DNA of 64,000 nucleotides, from contig FMBT01000394.1 of the NCBI GenBank assembly GCA_900095095.1, positions 90,158 to 154,157 on the forward strand, read 5' to 3'. Positions 10,750 to 23,027 of this stretch are shown here, piece after piece (position 1 is the stretch's first letter; the number at the start of each line of letters is the position of its first letter). The notes under the pieces were generated by a model. That model had not been told where the DNA came from, made no database searches, and saw only the letters and a program-made list of their open reading frames with translations. A program made the position numbers and the translations under genes. This DNA comes from Fragilariopsis cylindrus CCMP1102 (lineage: Eukaryota; Bacillariophyta; Bacillariophyceae; Bacillariales; Bacillariaceae).

Positions 10750-11760
10750 TGGATGCTAGTGCACCTGGGCCTTCTGGTTTTGTCCTCTGCAACCCTTTGA
10801 AATGAGATTTTTTATATTCATTTCTGATAGAAAATCTTGTTATTTGTGAATGTGCAACAACAACAGCCAACTGTATTTCATTCCGCAACCACATGAATAA
10901 AAAACTGAAGGAAACAAACAAAATGTTCTAGTACTCTATGTGGATGCTAGTATACCCTACCCATCTGGTACTGTCCTCTGCAACCCTTTGAAATGAGATA
11001 TTTTATGTTCATTTCTGATAGAAAATCTTGTTATTTGTGAATGTGCAACAACAGCCAACTGTATTTCATTCCGCAACCACATGAATAAAAAATTTGTAGG
11101 AGGCAAACAAAATGTTCCAGTACTCTATGTGGATGCTAGTGCACCCTACCCATCTGGTACTGTCCTCTGCAACCTTTTGAAATGAGATATTTTATGTTCA
11201 TTTCTGATAGAAAATCTTGTTATTTGTGAATGTGCAACAACAACAGCCAACTGTATTTCATTCCGCAACCACATGAATAAAAAATTTGTAGGAGGCAAAC
11301 AAAATGTTCCAGTACTCTATGTGGATGCTAGTGTACCCTACCCATCTGGTACTGTCCTCTGCAACCTTTTGAAATGAGATATTTTATATTCATTTCTGAT
11401 AGAAAATCTTGTTATTTGTGAATGTGCAACAACAGCCAACTGTATTTCATTCCGCAACCACATGAATAAAAAATTTGTAGGAGGCAAACACAATGTTCCA
11501 GTACTCTATGTGGATGCTAGTGCACCCTACCCATCTGGTACTGTCCTCTGCAACCCTTTAAAATGAGATTTTGTGTTGTTCAGTTTTTTTTTTCTGATCA
11601 ACAATCATGTTGTTGTTTGTGTGCCTACCATAACAGCGTAATGAATTTCATTCCGCAACCACAGGAACAGAGGAGTTTTAGGAGGCAAACACAATGTTCT
11701 AGTACTCTATGTGGATGCTAGTGCACCCGGGCCATCTAGTGATGTCCTCTAAAACCCTTT
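10750..11760. repeat. Satellite-like array, ~190-bp period
   Basis: TGGATGCTAG recurs at 10750, 10941, 11130, 11322, 11511 and 11712, i.e. spacings of 189-201 bp. Each unit holds GTCCTCTGCAACC-TTTGAAATGAGA, a TTCATTTCTGATAGAAAATC block, CATTCCGCAACCACATGAAT and GGAGGCAAACA. The last units are more diverged. The same unit occurs in reverse complement at 62.8-63.4 kb. Confidence 0.9.
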
Positions 11761-12865
11761 TATATGAGTTATTTTGTATTCATTTCTGATCAAAAATCAT
11801 GTTGTTGTTTTTGTGCCTTCCAATGGTATGGTACAAATTCTGCCCCTTGGATACAAATGTATTTCTCCAGTCATTACGAACACAGTGCTGTTATGAGGCA
11901 TTTGGTAAACCGAAATGAAGTCTTCAGTATCATCACATCATCCTGGTATATATATACAACAACAGCATAACTGTTCATCAGTAAACAGATGAGAGAGGTG
12001 TTGTTGCATCGTTATTGGCACAGCTCTGCATAAAATTATTGTCCACCTTCATTCAGTAGAATGATAGGGAGTAATTGTATTCGCAATCTGATAATAATAT
12101 AGTGGTTTGTTTCTTCAAGTAATAGACTTGCATAGAGCATGCTACAAATAATATGACAACAGTAAAAGTTTTTCTTTCCATTGTGGTCGAAAACCTCAAA
12201 AAATAGTGATGCTGCTGTGCAGCAAATAACAAATGATAATATTCATTGGATTTTCACATATAGAATTATTGGACTATGGATAATGAATCTAAATATTATT
12301 GTAAATGTTGTGAGTAGAGATATGATAAAAGGGTGGTGTATTGTTGTCTGTTTCTAATAATGTACATACAAAATTTAACACTACTTATCTCTTGGTGGAG
12401 ACACCATGCTTTCCCATTGCAAGGAAAATTGCATAGGAAAATCCCACTAGAGCTTAGTGCATAAATTGGGGCAGTAGAATTCTGTGTGATACTCATGTAG
12501 TAAGTGTTACCAACAATAGTACAGGACACTGTGTGAACAGAATGACTGCTTGTGGTGGTAAAATATCCAGCAACTATATCGTATATTGCACCAACTGGCT
12601 GGCACACATCAAGTTAACATTGACATCCCCTTAATGCACATTGTTTTTGGTGGTGGAATTTTACTGATGAGACAAAATTGTAGATCACACATTTATTTCT
12701 TGGCAGACAGCAAATGCATCATCATACATTCATTTCACACCACAAAACAATCGCCCCTCATTGGAGCACATATATTGATGTGCATATCAGCTGAGATGCT
12801 CAACCTAGGTGATCATGCAGAAAAACACACTCATCACAATTATGTCCTTATAGAATGAACTCTCT
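11761..12865. other. Spacer between two repeat elements
   Basis: The satellite decays by about 11830. Beyond it I see no family or repeat I can name. A 103-codon minus-strand frame (12296-12607) lacks domain features and is not called. Confidence 0.4.
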
Positions 12866-13458
12866 TTAACAGGATTCAGGTTATAAGGTATTTTGCAGTA
12901 TTTTACGCGTGTTAATAACACGCGTTAATTTGAAGGAAATTTTTTCAAAAATAAGTTGAAAATCTTTGGAAGCTGATAATAATAAAAATATTAGTGCAAA
13001 ACAGTACAAATTCGACGCATGGAAGGATCGAACCAACGTCCACACATTCAATCTCGGTGGATTGTATCCAACTCAACCACATCAGTAGCTACGTTGATTC
13101 GTATAGATACTTAAAATTTTTGAGTATTTAAATTTTAATAAAATCGCGCAGAAAATAACTGAGAATATTTCCACTGGCTTTTACACGCGCCGGGTTCAAA
13201 CCCTGCACCTCTCTCGCGAATTTTCCTAGGGGGCTCTTCCATAATTAATTTTTATGGGCTTATTACAGCTTAGGTGCGGCCCATACAAAGCAAACGGGAC
13301 TTCTATTGAGTATATAAAAAGACACGTGCCCTTATTCGGAGACGCGCTGTGTCTCAATAGGGGGGTGTAAGTCCATTTTTTGAGGGAAATATGCCCCTAA
13401 GAAAAATTGACCCCAAAAAGTGGCGCCCCGTGGGGAGCCATAACCTGAATCCTGTTAA
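12866..13458. mobile_element. TTAA-flanked terminal-inverted-repeat element, copy 2
   Basis: It has the same 15-bp inverted ends and TTAA flanks as copy 1, in the same orientation, with 585 bp between the TTAA copies. Aligned with copy 1 it has many substitutions and small indels, yet three structures persist: the near-perfect palindrome at 12905-12925 (ACGCGTGTTA arms), GAGAC...GTCTC near 13338, and a strong hairpin next to the right end whose stem sequence has changed while remaining paired. On the minus strand TGGTTGAGTTGG (13079-13068) and GGTTCGATCC (13034-13025) resemble the A and B boxes of a tRNA gene at the right spacing. Confidence 0.85.
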
Positions 13459-16400
13459 ATAGTAATATGGATGCAGTAATATTATGGGGGATACACAATT
13501 TAAGGAAAGTGGTGCAGTGCATAGGATGGAATGAATGCACACAAGTGCTACCGGTAGAGCAAGAAGAAGTACAGGAATCTCCTTCATTCATTCATTACAA
13601 TGTTATGCATCCCAAGTTGGGCAGGAGACATCTTCACAACATCTACACAACATCCATCTATCCACACACACACACATAATCCTACCCTGGACCATACCCC
13701 CTCACATTTGTAATGTTCAAATTTTACTCATATTATATACATATACTGCAGCAAGAGCAGAAATAATCATCATGGACATAAAACCCTTGTAGCTTATGGT
13801 AGGCAAGGAGTTATGGTTGCATCCTACTATGCATTCTTCCTGTCAATTCAAGTTGCTATGCATGCACACCATCCATAGCTTTTTGGCAGTTCAGTGCAGT
13901 GCAGTTCAGTTATACCACATAACAGCAACAAAGAAGAAGAATCTTGCTGAACAAACTTTCTCCAATACTATAGAAGTTTGACATTCATAGTCCCAATTGA
14001 GTAGGATAACAATGTATTCCTAAAAAATGGTAGGGTAGCTCAAGGTAATGTGATGTTGGTCAGCATACCAATCATCAACTTGCCACATACTTTTGATTGC
14101 TTGCTTATTGCATGCTGCACCAGGACTATAGTGCTCACAGAAATTGGTCCTGTTCTTTTCTTTTAGATTCTTTTTAAGATTGAATCACATTATCACTAGT
14201 TGTTGACTTGTAGTTGATTTGCATTGCTATATTATTGCTGCATACTATCATCTTTTCTCTCCCACCAAAAACATGGACTGGATGTTGTGCAGCAAGTTAT
14301 CCCTATGAAGAGGAGGACACTGTTATATATGGCTATCATCTATAGCGCACGCATATATATGCATATATAATATGAGCAACTGAATCCACTGTACCTACCT
14401 ACCATACCTGACATAGTGCTGCATAATATCTATATCTAGCAACACTTTTATGTGACTGGCTTAGTTGTCCCTACTACTACTATTACTACTACTCTAATAA
14501 TCTACTATTATTGCCTCATTCTGTCTCTCTCACTGCACATTTCACCCATTCAGCCTTGACTAGCTAATGTGCTTCTATTCAAGAATTATTATTACATTTT
14601 TGTATGTACAGCAGGAGGAGGAGGAGGAGGAGGGGAGGGGGGGGGGGCTAGTGTGAAACATGATCTAGTGACACAGTACGACCCACATTTTCCCTCAAAG
14701 AGGGTCTAGGACTACACCACATGCAATTTTGCAACTACATACACTCCACTGTGCCAAATAATTACTAGCCACACCCCATACACACCCTACAGGCACATGA
14801 TGAGAGTAAGAGGACTATGCTGCAACACTTTCCTTAGTTTATATGTGTCCCATCTCACATAGTAGGAATAGACACAATAATAATATGTATAACCATTCAC
14901 ACTCTACTGTGCCTAGTAATTACTACACACACACACACACACACGACACACGACACACACACACACACACAATACATATGCATACATACACCCTTTCCCT
15001 CCTCTTGTTCCCCTCCGACATGATAGGATACACACACCAAAGCTGACATACCCTAAAGTCAATTATTGTCACCATATTATCATCCCGGTTGAAGATCCAA
15101 TCCAAAAAACTTTTCGCCAGTGCTGGTGCTCACCGTGAATTATTCACGTCATAGTTCTTTTCTCGGAAAAAGTAGGATTTTGATACGACGCGTCATAAAT
15201 AAAATTCGACGAATCATATTATTATGGACGATACACGATTAGAAAGAACCCGAATTTATCATTAAACAACATACTGTAGCATGGGAGGTATAGTCGTATT
15301 ACACACATCGTTTTTATTGATCATGATGTATTTTCTTAAATCAATTGTTTTTTTAATGTTTCATCGACTCTTTTTTAAAACTATTAATTAATTAACTGCC
15401 TTGTCTTGAAGGTTCACCTAAATAAATTCTATCAGCTGCAGTCAAGTCCTATTTTACAATACCGTATTCTAGGTAGTGTAGCACAAGAAATTCTTTATTC
15501 TAGTAGTCTTTAATAGAGCGAAGTTCATTACACATTTATTTTGATTTCAACCATTAAATAAATAAAAAGTGTTGGGTTGGGGTATCAGTTGTTAATTAAT
15601 ATTTTCAATTATCGTCCTTTTGGGATTGAAAGCAATCAACTATCACGTTTAAAAATGTCTATGTTATATCGCGTTGCAGTATGCTTTCCTAACGTAACTG
15701 AGTTGGCTATATTCCTGAAATGTTTTTATTCATTTATTCAGTACCTTAATTTCTCTTCATTCTTCTTTATTTTGTTATGATACAACTTTTTATAAATCGC
15801 TTTGAATTGAGACATGTTGCTTACTTAGCAAATAGGGGATAAATGTACGTATTTATTATACAAGGTTCTTCAATAATATTAAACAGTTGAGTGTAAACCT
15901 CCCGTACAAAAAACTCTTATATAAACTCCCCAAAGAAAAAGAAGGTCGCCTTCACTTTCACATTCTTTTTTAATTGTTTGTAAGAATTGGACCGGAACAC
16001 ACACCAAAGAAGAGTAGCAGAAGTGAGGTGAAACTCAATGTAAACGCAGTAATAATACCGTAGCAATAAATTCCAAAGCAATCCACGAAAAACCCACACG
16101 CGACGAAAGGCATGCGAAGAACACACTACGGTGCTGCACTGTGTGCTCACAATATTCATTAATAATAGTAATAATATAAATTAAAATTAAACGACACAAC
16201 ACAAAACGACAAACAAAGAACACACAAAAACAGAAACAACAACAACAACAACAGCCCCCGTTCCAACTTGATTGTTTGCATGCATTGGGATTGATTGATT
16301 GATTCATTCATTCAAAAGGGAAGACATTTACAAAAAGCAAAAAAAAGTAAAGGTAAGTCCGCTATATAATAATAGCAATCACAAATACAAATAAATAATA

Positions 16401-16549
16401 ACCACAATGAATAAATATATAAACGCACCGTTCCTTTCCTCAACAATATCTCTGTCTGTCTGTCTATCTTTCTACACAATCTTCTCGATCAACGATACAG
16501 CTCTATTACTGTAGTCCGATTTAATTTCAATTTCAATTTCAATAAATGT
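13459..16549. other. Gene-free spacer rich in simple sequence
   Basis: It holds a GGA run leading into poly-G (~14612-14648), a CA array (14924-14971), TATA/TGCATA runs (~14345-14372), and ACA/CAA runs (~16235-16255). Sequence style changes near 15060 from a less AT-rich, repeat-like stretch to typical AT-rich spacer. No protein-coding gene is supported. Confidence 0.45.
14924..14971. repeat. (CA)n microsatellite
   Basis: CA dinucleotide array interrupted twice by CGACA. Confidence 0.95.
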
Positions 16550-17560
16550 ATGTGTAACCCAATTGCGAAGATTATTAAGAAACAGAATCCGATGATTGAC
16601 AATAACGACAATGCAGCCGCTGCTGCTGTTGCAGTTGTTGCAGTTGCTGCTGTTCCCACCGCAGTAGCATCATCATCCACATTAGAAGGTGATCCTCCTC
16701 CTCTTCCTACTACTACTACTGCTAATAATGATAACAGCAGCAGGCCAGCGAAGGTGAAATCGACAATGCTGCTGCTGTTGCAGTTGCAGTTGCTGCTGTT
16801 CCCACCGCGGCAGCAGTGGCAGCATTGTCATCCACATTAGAAGGCGATCCTACACCTCTACATCCTACTACTACTGCGAATAATGATAACAGCAGCAGCA
16901 GCGAAGGTGAAATCGACAAAGATGAAGGCGATGAAGATGATGATGATGATGATGATGAAGAAGAAGTAATAGCCAGTACTCCCGTGAACGATAATGTCAA
17001 TGATAATGTCAATGATAATGTCAATGGAAGTGAGGAAGAAGATAATGGGACTACTACTACTGGCGACAACGACCACGATACAGACGACGACGATGATGGG
17101 ACGACTACTATCGATCGTTCTACTGCTCGTGTCTCCTCCGCTGCCGCTGCCGCTGCCCGCCGCCGAGTACGCCGATGGGACTAATACGACTTCAACTCCA
17201 GCTCCAACTTCAATTGTTGTTGACAACGTCGACAATAATGATGATCAAAAGATGACGATTGTCCTCAAGAATAAGAATAAGAATAATTATGATGATGATG
17301 AAATCGATAACGGAAACGAGAATGAGAATGAAAAAGACACTATAATGATGCTGAATGTTCCGACCGAAGAAGTAGAAGTAGAAGATGGAGACGGAATAGA
17401 TATCAAAATGAATGATGTTGTTGTCACTCCTACTACTGATACCATAGACGACACCACTACTATGGACATCACCACCACTGCTATGGACACAGCCACCACT
17501 ACTATGGATACGGACACGAACAACACTCCTACCACCACTAATATTTCCGTTATGAAAGCA

Positions 17561-17593
<33 letters not shown>

Positions 17594-20461
17594 GCTACTA
17601 CTACTACTACCACTATGGCCACGGACACGGACACTAATACCACATCCAATAATGTCCCCATTACGGCTCCTACTCCTACTCCAGCTCCTACTCCAACTAC
17701 TCCCTCCATTACGGCTTCTTGTACTCGTACGCCTACTGCTACCATTATTATCCCTGCTACTCCTCCTCACACTACTACCACTACTGGATTACGTGAATAT
17801 GATATCTTAATGGGAAGAGGATCAGGTCCTAATAGACATTCGGGTAGGTTTTTTGTTTGGTGTTTTTGTGTTTGTTGTATATTTAAAATGAATCAATCGA
17901 ATCGTGTATTTCTTTTTCTTTATGATTTCAATTTCCATTTCGTTTTCAATTTTGTCTTTAAAATCCATAACAATCTAACCTATATACAAAACGTATGTTC
18001 TGTGTTTTCGTTTACTACTATTATATATTCATATTCATCCACTCACTTTACTACAATAGGAAATATTCATTTTCGTGCCATTGTTGGTAAAGTCTTTCTA
18101 GAATTTTTAGATCATTCTAATTGTGTTGGTGGTGGTAGTGGTGTCAGCACTTCTTCTTTTTCTTCTCAGCCGAACAACCTTGCGGCTGCCACTGTTCTTG
18201 GTAGTAGTACATCTACACCTATTTCGAATACTACTCCTGCTATGCATCCGCATAATAATCAGCATAATCAGCTTACTAGTATTCGACAACAAGTTAAGAA
18301 CAGTGTTACTACTATTCGACAACAAGTTAAGAGTAATATTATTAAGAATAATATTGGTAGTAATAATAAGACTAATAATAATCATCATCAACAACAGCAA
18401 CAGCACCAAAAACTTCGTATTGATCCAACAACAAAGAATCGATTAGCACAAGCTGTATTAGATAAGATAACATTGGAAAAAAATGGACGTTTTTTAAGGA
18501 AATTATCACGTAAGGAAGTTCATCAAATGTCATCATCATCATCAACATCAACTAATAATAATAATTCCGGTGTTGTCGGGTCTTCTTCTACTTCAATGGC
18601 AGCAGAATCAAAGATGTCAATTCATCATAAGGATATAATTGTTGTAACAAGGACAGCATCTTCTATATCTCATCACCATGATGGTAATAGTGATGATGAT
18701 ATTGATCATCAGCATCAGCATCCGCATCAGCATCTTGATGATAAGGATCATCATGGACAAAAGGAAGTTGGTGGAATTATTACGCAAACATTATATTATA
18801 AAATGATATCTGAAAAAGAAATCTTGGCTAAGATTAAACAAACATTCCGTTTCTTACGTGATCAACATGATGCCGCAACTGCAACAGCTAATCCTACACC
18901 ATCTGGTAGTTCATCATTATTATTATCATCTTCAAAATATCACGGACATGGACATGGACATGGATTGCACCACAACGGATCATCATTACTATCATCATCG
19001 TCCTCCAAGACAAATAATAATACATCATCAAGACGAGTACCTCATCATCATGGACTATTACGACAACATCAAGAACGACAAATTCGGGAATTACAAAATA
19101 TAGCTCAATTACGTACATCAATGGGTATGCCAGTTGGATTAGGTGGCATGGGCTTATTAGGTGGAATTAGTACTCCTACCAGTAATACTCATTCTCATTC
19201 TCATGGTGTTGGTGTTGGTATTGATACTAGTAACATCGCTGCTGCCACTCATGCTGCATTAATGGCAAAGATGGGTGTTGTTGGTGTTGGTCTTCCTTCT
19301 CATCATCCTTCTTCGAACAACAACAGTAATAATCATTCAAATTTGAACGGTATGATGATGTCAAACGGTATGATGATGAATGCTGGTATGATGATGAACG
19401 CCGGCGGTATGAACTCAAATAATAATAGTGCTGTAACAGCAGGAGGATTAAACCTTAGTGGAGGTGGTGGTATTGGTGGTATTGGTGGCATCGCAACGAA
19501 TCCTACTACTATCCAGATGGATGGACTACTTAATGGTACTAATCATCATCGTAGCTGGGCAGCAAGAAGTAGGCATCAAATGGTCGGTGGCGGCGTTGGT
19601 GGTGGTGGCATTCCATCACATCAAACGAATTTGATGGGTGCTGGTACTACTGGTATTGGTTCACTCTGTGGTCCTAATGATTTATTATTGTCAAGTATAG
19701 GAACAACTTCTGTACCGTCACGGATGTTAGTTGATCTTCCTGCATCTAAAAGTGTACTACCAATAACATCAACGGGTGGACCGATTCTCTCTCTTCCTTC
19801 TTTTCCTCAAGCAGTATCAGCAGTCGCAGCAACAACATCATTAATATCAAGTAGTGGTGGAGCTGGTGGTAGTGTTGGTGTTGGTACTGGTGGTGCTGCA
19901 TCCATTGTGAATGATGGTGCTAGTAAACGTTTACTTGAAGAATTGACTTTAAATCGATTAGCTAAATTACGAAAACAAAGTGAAGATACGATTAATGCAT
20001 TCTTAGCAATTCGTTCAACACCAGCAACAGAAGGGAATGGTGGTATTGGTACCAATTGTTCTTCATCATCATCGATGTGTGGGGATGTCAGTGGTAGCGG
20101 TAGTGCTGCTACTGTCGGAGCAGCAACAACAGGAATGCAACAAAACCAGAAGACACATCAACAGATAGAGCAACAGGAACAACTGCGTAGTATTATGAAT
20201 AATGCACCTACTGGATTCGGACCAGCAAATAATGATGACCCTAACGGACCATCAAATAATGCTGCATTATCAAACACCACCAACGATGTTTTTAGTAACA
20301 GTGTTAACTTAGATTTGATGATGAGTGCTTTGGCTGGTAGTAGTGGTAATAATAAACGTTTACTATCATTCGGATCGCCAATGGAGGGTACAACAAATAC
20401 ACAGCTTTCATCTTTTTTTCTACAAAAATTAAACAATAGTAACAAGAGTAGGTATTGGTAG
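16550..20461 (+). CDS. GRG-domain (DUF6824-type) nuclear regulator, low-complexity, one intron
   Basis: The core reads LREYDILMGRGSGPNRHSG, then after an intron (17844-18059, GTAGGT...CAATAG, 216 bp and stop-free) NIHFRAIVGKVFLEF. This is the ...GRG....H.GN..FR signature of the diatom-enriched domain I know as DUF6824. Its second half (NGRFLRKLS at ~18483 and ISEKEILAKIKQTFRFLRD at ~18807) follows after a Ser/Asn/His/Gln-rich insertion. The C-terminus is Gly/Ser/Asn/Met-rich with HGHGHG and QHQ tracts. Exon 2 ends at TAG 20459. The 5' end is unsure. An ATG at 16550 opens a good-looking frame, but a 155-bp tandem duplication (16607-16916) and an indel in a GCC-rich run near 17150 move the frame twice. 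The ATG at 16994 is only an out-of-frame reading of an Asp/Asn/Val repeat. Probably a nuclear DNA- or chromatin-associated protein. Confidence 0.7.
16607..16916 (+). repeat. 155-bp tandem duplication in the N-terminal coding region
   Basis: GACAATGC-GC-GCTGCTGTTGCAGTTG...TCCACATTAGAAGG-GATCC...GATAACAGCAGCAG occurs from 16607 and again from 16762. The period of 155 is not a multiple of 3, so STLEGDP is read in two different frames. Confidence 0.85.
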
Positions 20462-21695
20462 TTTTTTTTCACGAACTTAACAGCAAGAACAAGACACAAG
20501 AACAAGACACAAAATACAAGACGATGCTATGACACATACTGTACCTCAATAGAACGGGCATCTAGAACTTTTTGAAAATTTAACGGAGTCTCTACTGAAG
20601 ACTCTTACTTCTAGATCGTCGAACTCGATCCTTGGTTTATATGTCGAGATATGGTTGTATATTCGAAAGAGATGATACATCGATTGCATATAAACCATTT
20701 CGTCACAACAAAAACAAGAACAAGAACACAAAACAAGGATAAGAGCAAACATCAACCTTTTCCCTTCCACCTATTTTAAATTTCGAACTATACAATAACT
20801 AACCTATCGAGATAACACGGTGATGATAATTACATTTTTCATTGAAACATTCCACATTCCACACATATAAACTATATGTCATTTTTGACCTGAATATAAA
20901 GTCTTCGAACTTCTACACACACGCAAACTCACACTGACATAAACATGAAACAAATGAAAAAACCCCAATGAATATTTACGATTTTACGATCTACTATTAT
21001 TAAAGTGAATGCTTTGATTATAGGCCAAACAGTATGGTAGCCATAACAATTCATTCACTCTCTGGTAAAAATAAATTGCTTGTGAACCCCAACAATACGG
21101 TCGGAATGGAAGGAACGGAAATGGAAGAGGCAGGCTTCACAAGCAAACCGATCACTGCTCGGTGTGTCCGGCAGGGGCGGATCGATTTATTTTACCAAGC
21201 GAATAACCTGTCTGATGAGATACAGAAGACCAGGTAGAATGCAACAGCAACAAACAGACGCGCAGCGAACAACAAATTAGAGAATACTCTACAGCTACGA
21301 CAGACAGCTGAATACAGTTAATATTTAAATATGCATGTTATTATAGTATCATTTAAATTATCACAACTTTTTTTGTCTCTAAGTTAGTGCTATTTATATT
21401 ATTTACCTACTGTAGTTAATCATTTCGTCGTGACCGTAACGTACAAGTACCATGGACAAGTTACATTTTAGCTTCGGACCTACCAGTACTTATTGTACGA
21501 GTAAGTACTACCGTAGCTTTTATAACACAAATGGCTAAATCTCACAAATAATAAAATAAACTAGCATTTTGACTTCAATAAAAATACTGTAAATTGATGT
21601 CGAGCTTTTTTCAGTTTCCTGAGATCGAACCACACTACTACTGTTTATTTTAACGTATAAATACTTGCAGCTTGCTATATACACGCTATTACCCA
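20462..21695. other. Spacer
   Basis: AT-rich, with no convincing gene. A 67-codon plus frame at 21034-21237 has no recognisable features. Confidence 0.45.
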
Positions 21696-22526
21696 CTAGT
21701 AAACCAGAGATAATAACATAGCGGCGGTCACGCCCACAAAAGAAGAGGCTGTATAGAAAGTAGTTGACAACAACGACGAAGACGACGATGATGATATACC
21801 ATTAGCAGCTGTATTCGTAATTGGCTCATTACAAATAAGTTCATCAGCAGCTTCACCTGATTCAGCAATATTACAACCGAATTCATCACAAATTTCATCA
21901 TAATCATGATATGCAACCTCAATAGTCCAACTTAATGTATCTTTTGGACATTTATCATGCACTGCTTTAATACGACGAAAACTACTAGCACAATCTGTGC
22001 TTGAACAATCTGATAAACAATTTGAATCATTTACAATTGTTTGATACGCATCATCAACACCACCACCATCCATTGTACAATCAACGGGTGGACATTTCCT
22101 TGCATCCAAATCAAATTTTGGATTAATTAAACAATGATTTGTACATGATTCCTCATAAATATGTATAACACGTTCAATTGTTTCTGGTACTTCTTCATGA
22201 TAACAAAAATCATGATGAGATTGAATAATTAGAAAATTCTTTACACAATCTGGATTAGAATTGCATACTGAAGAAGAAGATGATGATGATGATGATGGCG
22301 ATGAACAATCATTGATTTCTAATACACCAACTGCTGCTAACATGGCATCTTGATTTGAACAATCAATATTAAAACTTAGTCGTTGTGCTTCACAAGCACA
22401 TGTTTTACCACTACCATCATCAGTATTAGCGCCATCAACGACGACGATAGCAGTAGAAGATGATGATAGTGATAACAGTAACAACAATGCTACTCTGGCG
22501 ATAATATCAGCGATAGAAGATTTCAT
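21696..22526 (-). CDS. Secreted Cys-rich protein, probably GPI-anchored
   Basis: A 276-aa protein. It begins with a basic residue pair and a long hydrophobic run (residues ~7-32), a clear signal peptide ending near VVVDGA. It ends with a Ser run and a hydrophobic tail (FVGVTAAMLLSLVY) with no basic residues after it, the layout of a GPI-attachment signal with a candidate omega site around AANGIS. Between them are about 20 cysteines. The ectodomain looks internally duplicated: CVKNFLIIQSHHDFC...E..IHIYEESC and CASSFRRIKAVHDKC...EVAYHDYDEIC share C..xF..I...HD.C, a gap of ~15, then H.Y.E.C. I do not recognise a named family; similar HD.C...H.YE..C modules occur in diatom secreted proteins as I recall. 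Function unknown; conserved His and Asp could bind metal. Confidence 0.7.
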   Translation of the reverse strand: MKSSIADIIARVALLLLLSLSSSSTAIVVVDGANTDDGSGKTCACEAQRLSFNIDCSNQDAMLAAVGVLEINDCSSPSSSSSSSSSVCNSNPDCVKNFLIIQSHHDFCYHEEVPETIERVIHIYEESCTNHCLINPKFDLDARKCPPVDCTMDGGGVDDAYQTIVNDSNCLSDCSSTDCASSFRRIKAVHDKCPKDTLSWTIEVAYHDYDEICDEFGCNIAESGEAADELICNEPITNTAANGISSSSSSSLLSTTFYTASSFVGVTAAMLLSLVY

Positions 22527-22884
22527 CCTTTCTTTTTGCTTTTGCTTTCTGTTTTATTCTTATATTTATACTCCAATACAATACTGTATCACTATATAAT
22601 TTGTAAGTGCTGTGAATGCTGTAGTAAAAGGCTATAACACTGTATAGAATAATGTTCAAAATTAATGATGTTACCGGTACGACGTGTGGGTTATTTATAG
22701 TAAAATAGGCCAAATGAAAAGGAATAAAAGTAAAAGATAAAGGGACAGCACTATGCTACTACGTACATACCTACGGCACTGTAGTTCATTATTATTTGAT
22801 TTGCATTTTTCCTACTCAATTGATTTATTCATCGTAAAATATTCGTATTGGCCTCTCCCTAATTAAAAAAGGCCATTTTTGCCA
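22527..22884. other. Spacer between divergent genes
   Basis: It separates the start of the minus-strand Cys-rich gene and the 68-bp repeat before the SHOCT gene. AT-rich, no gene seen. Confidence 0.4.
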
Positions 22885-22952
22885 ATTTCTTTGTTGATAT
22901 AAATATAAGGCCATTAAAAAACGAAATTTTTAATTTTCTACTAAAACGTGGC
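22885..22952. repeat. 68-bp perfect direct repeat, left copy
   Basis: Begins ATTTCTTTGTTGATATAAAT and ends TACTAAAACGTGGC. It is identical over all 68 bases to 23734-23801. It ends 75 bp before the ATG of the enclosed gene, so it probably overlaps that gene's promoter or 5' UTR. Confidence 0.95.
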
Positions 22953-23027
22953 AGACAAAAACAAAAGACAACGAACACAACACAACACAACACAAGAACA
23001 AAAGACACCCAAAGCAACTACACAAAC

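Larger units (their letters stand above)
9706..11760. mobile_element. Long repeat element, copy A, split by a TTAA element
   Basis: Its left end (9706-9775: ATTTTACTAGTATTTGTTAG, then CTTTAGCATCAAGTATATACACC) and subterminal ~340 bp match, in reverse complement, 63470-63870. After the inserted element at 10114-10675 the match resumes (CCCTATACCTTCATTACCTCC at ~10680 against the complement of 63435-63455) and runs into an array of ~190-bp units (10750-11760). There is no coding frame of its own. It is probably a non-autonomous transposon or satellite-bearing repeat; no inverted right end is recognised here. Confidence 0.7.

Noticed and set aside
10694-10921. 75-codon minus-strand frame
   Set aside because: It lies within the ~190-bp satellite and is not preserved from unit to unit.
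12296-12607. 103-codon minus-strand frame
   Set aside because: Mixed composition but no motif, no neighbours and no splice context; it lies between two mobile elements.
16994-17163. ATG-initiated reading MSMIMSMIMSMEV as the N-terminus of the GRG-domain gene
   Set aside because: It is the out-of-frame reading of an Asp/Asn/Val repeat that is more natural in the neighbouring frame, so the frame probably enters from upstream.
21034-21237. 67-codon plus-strand frame
   Set aside because: Too short and featureless to support.
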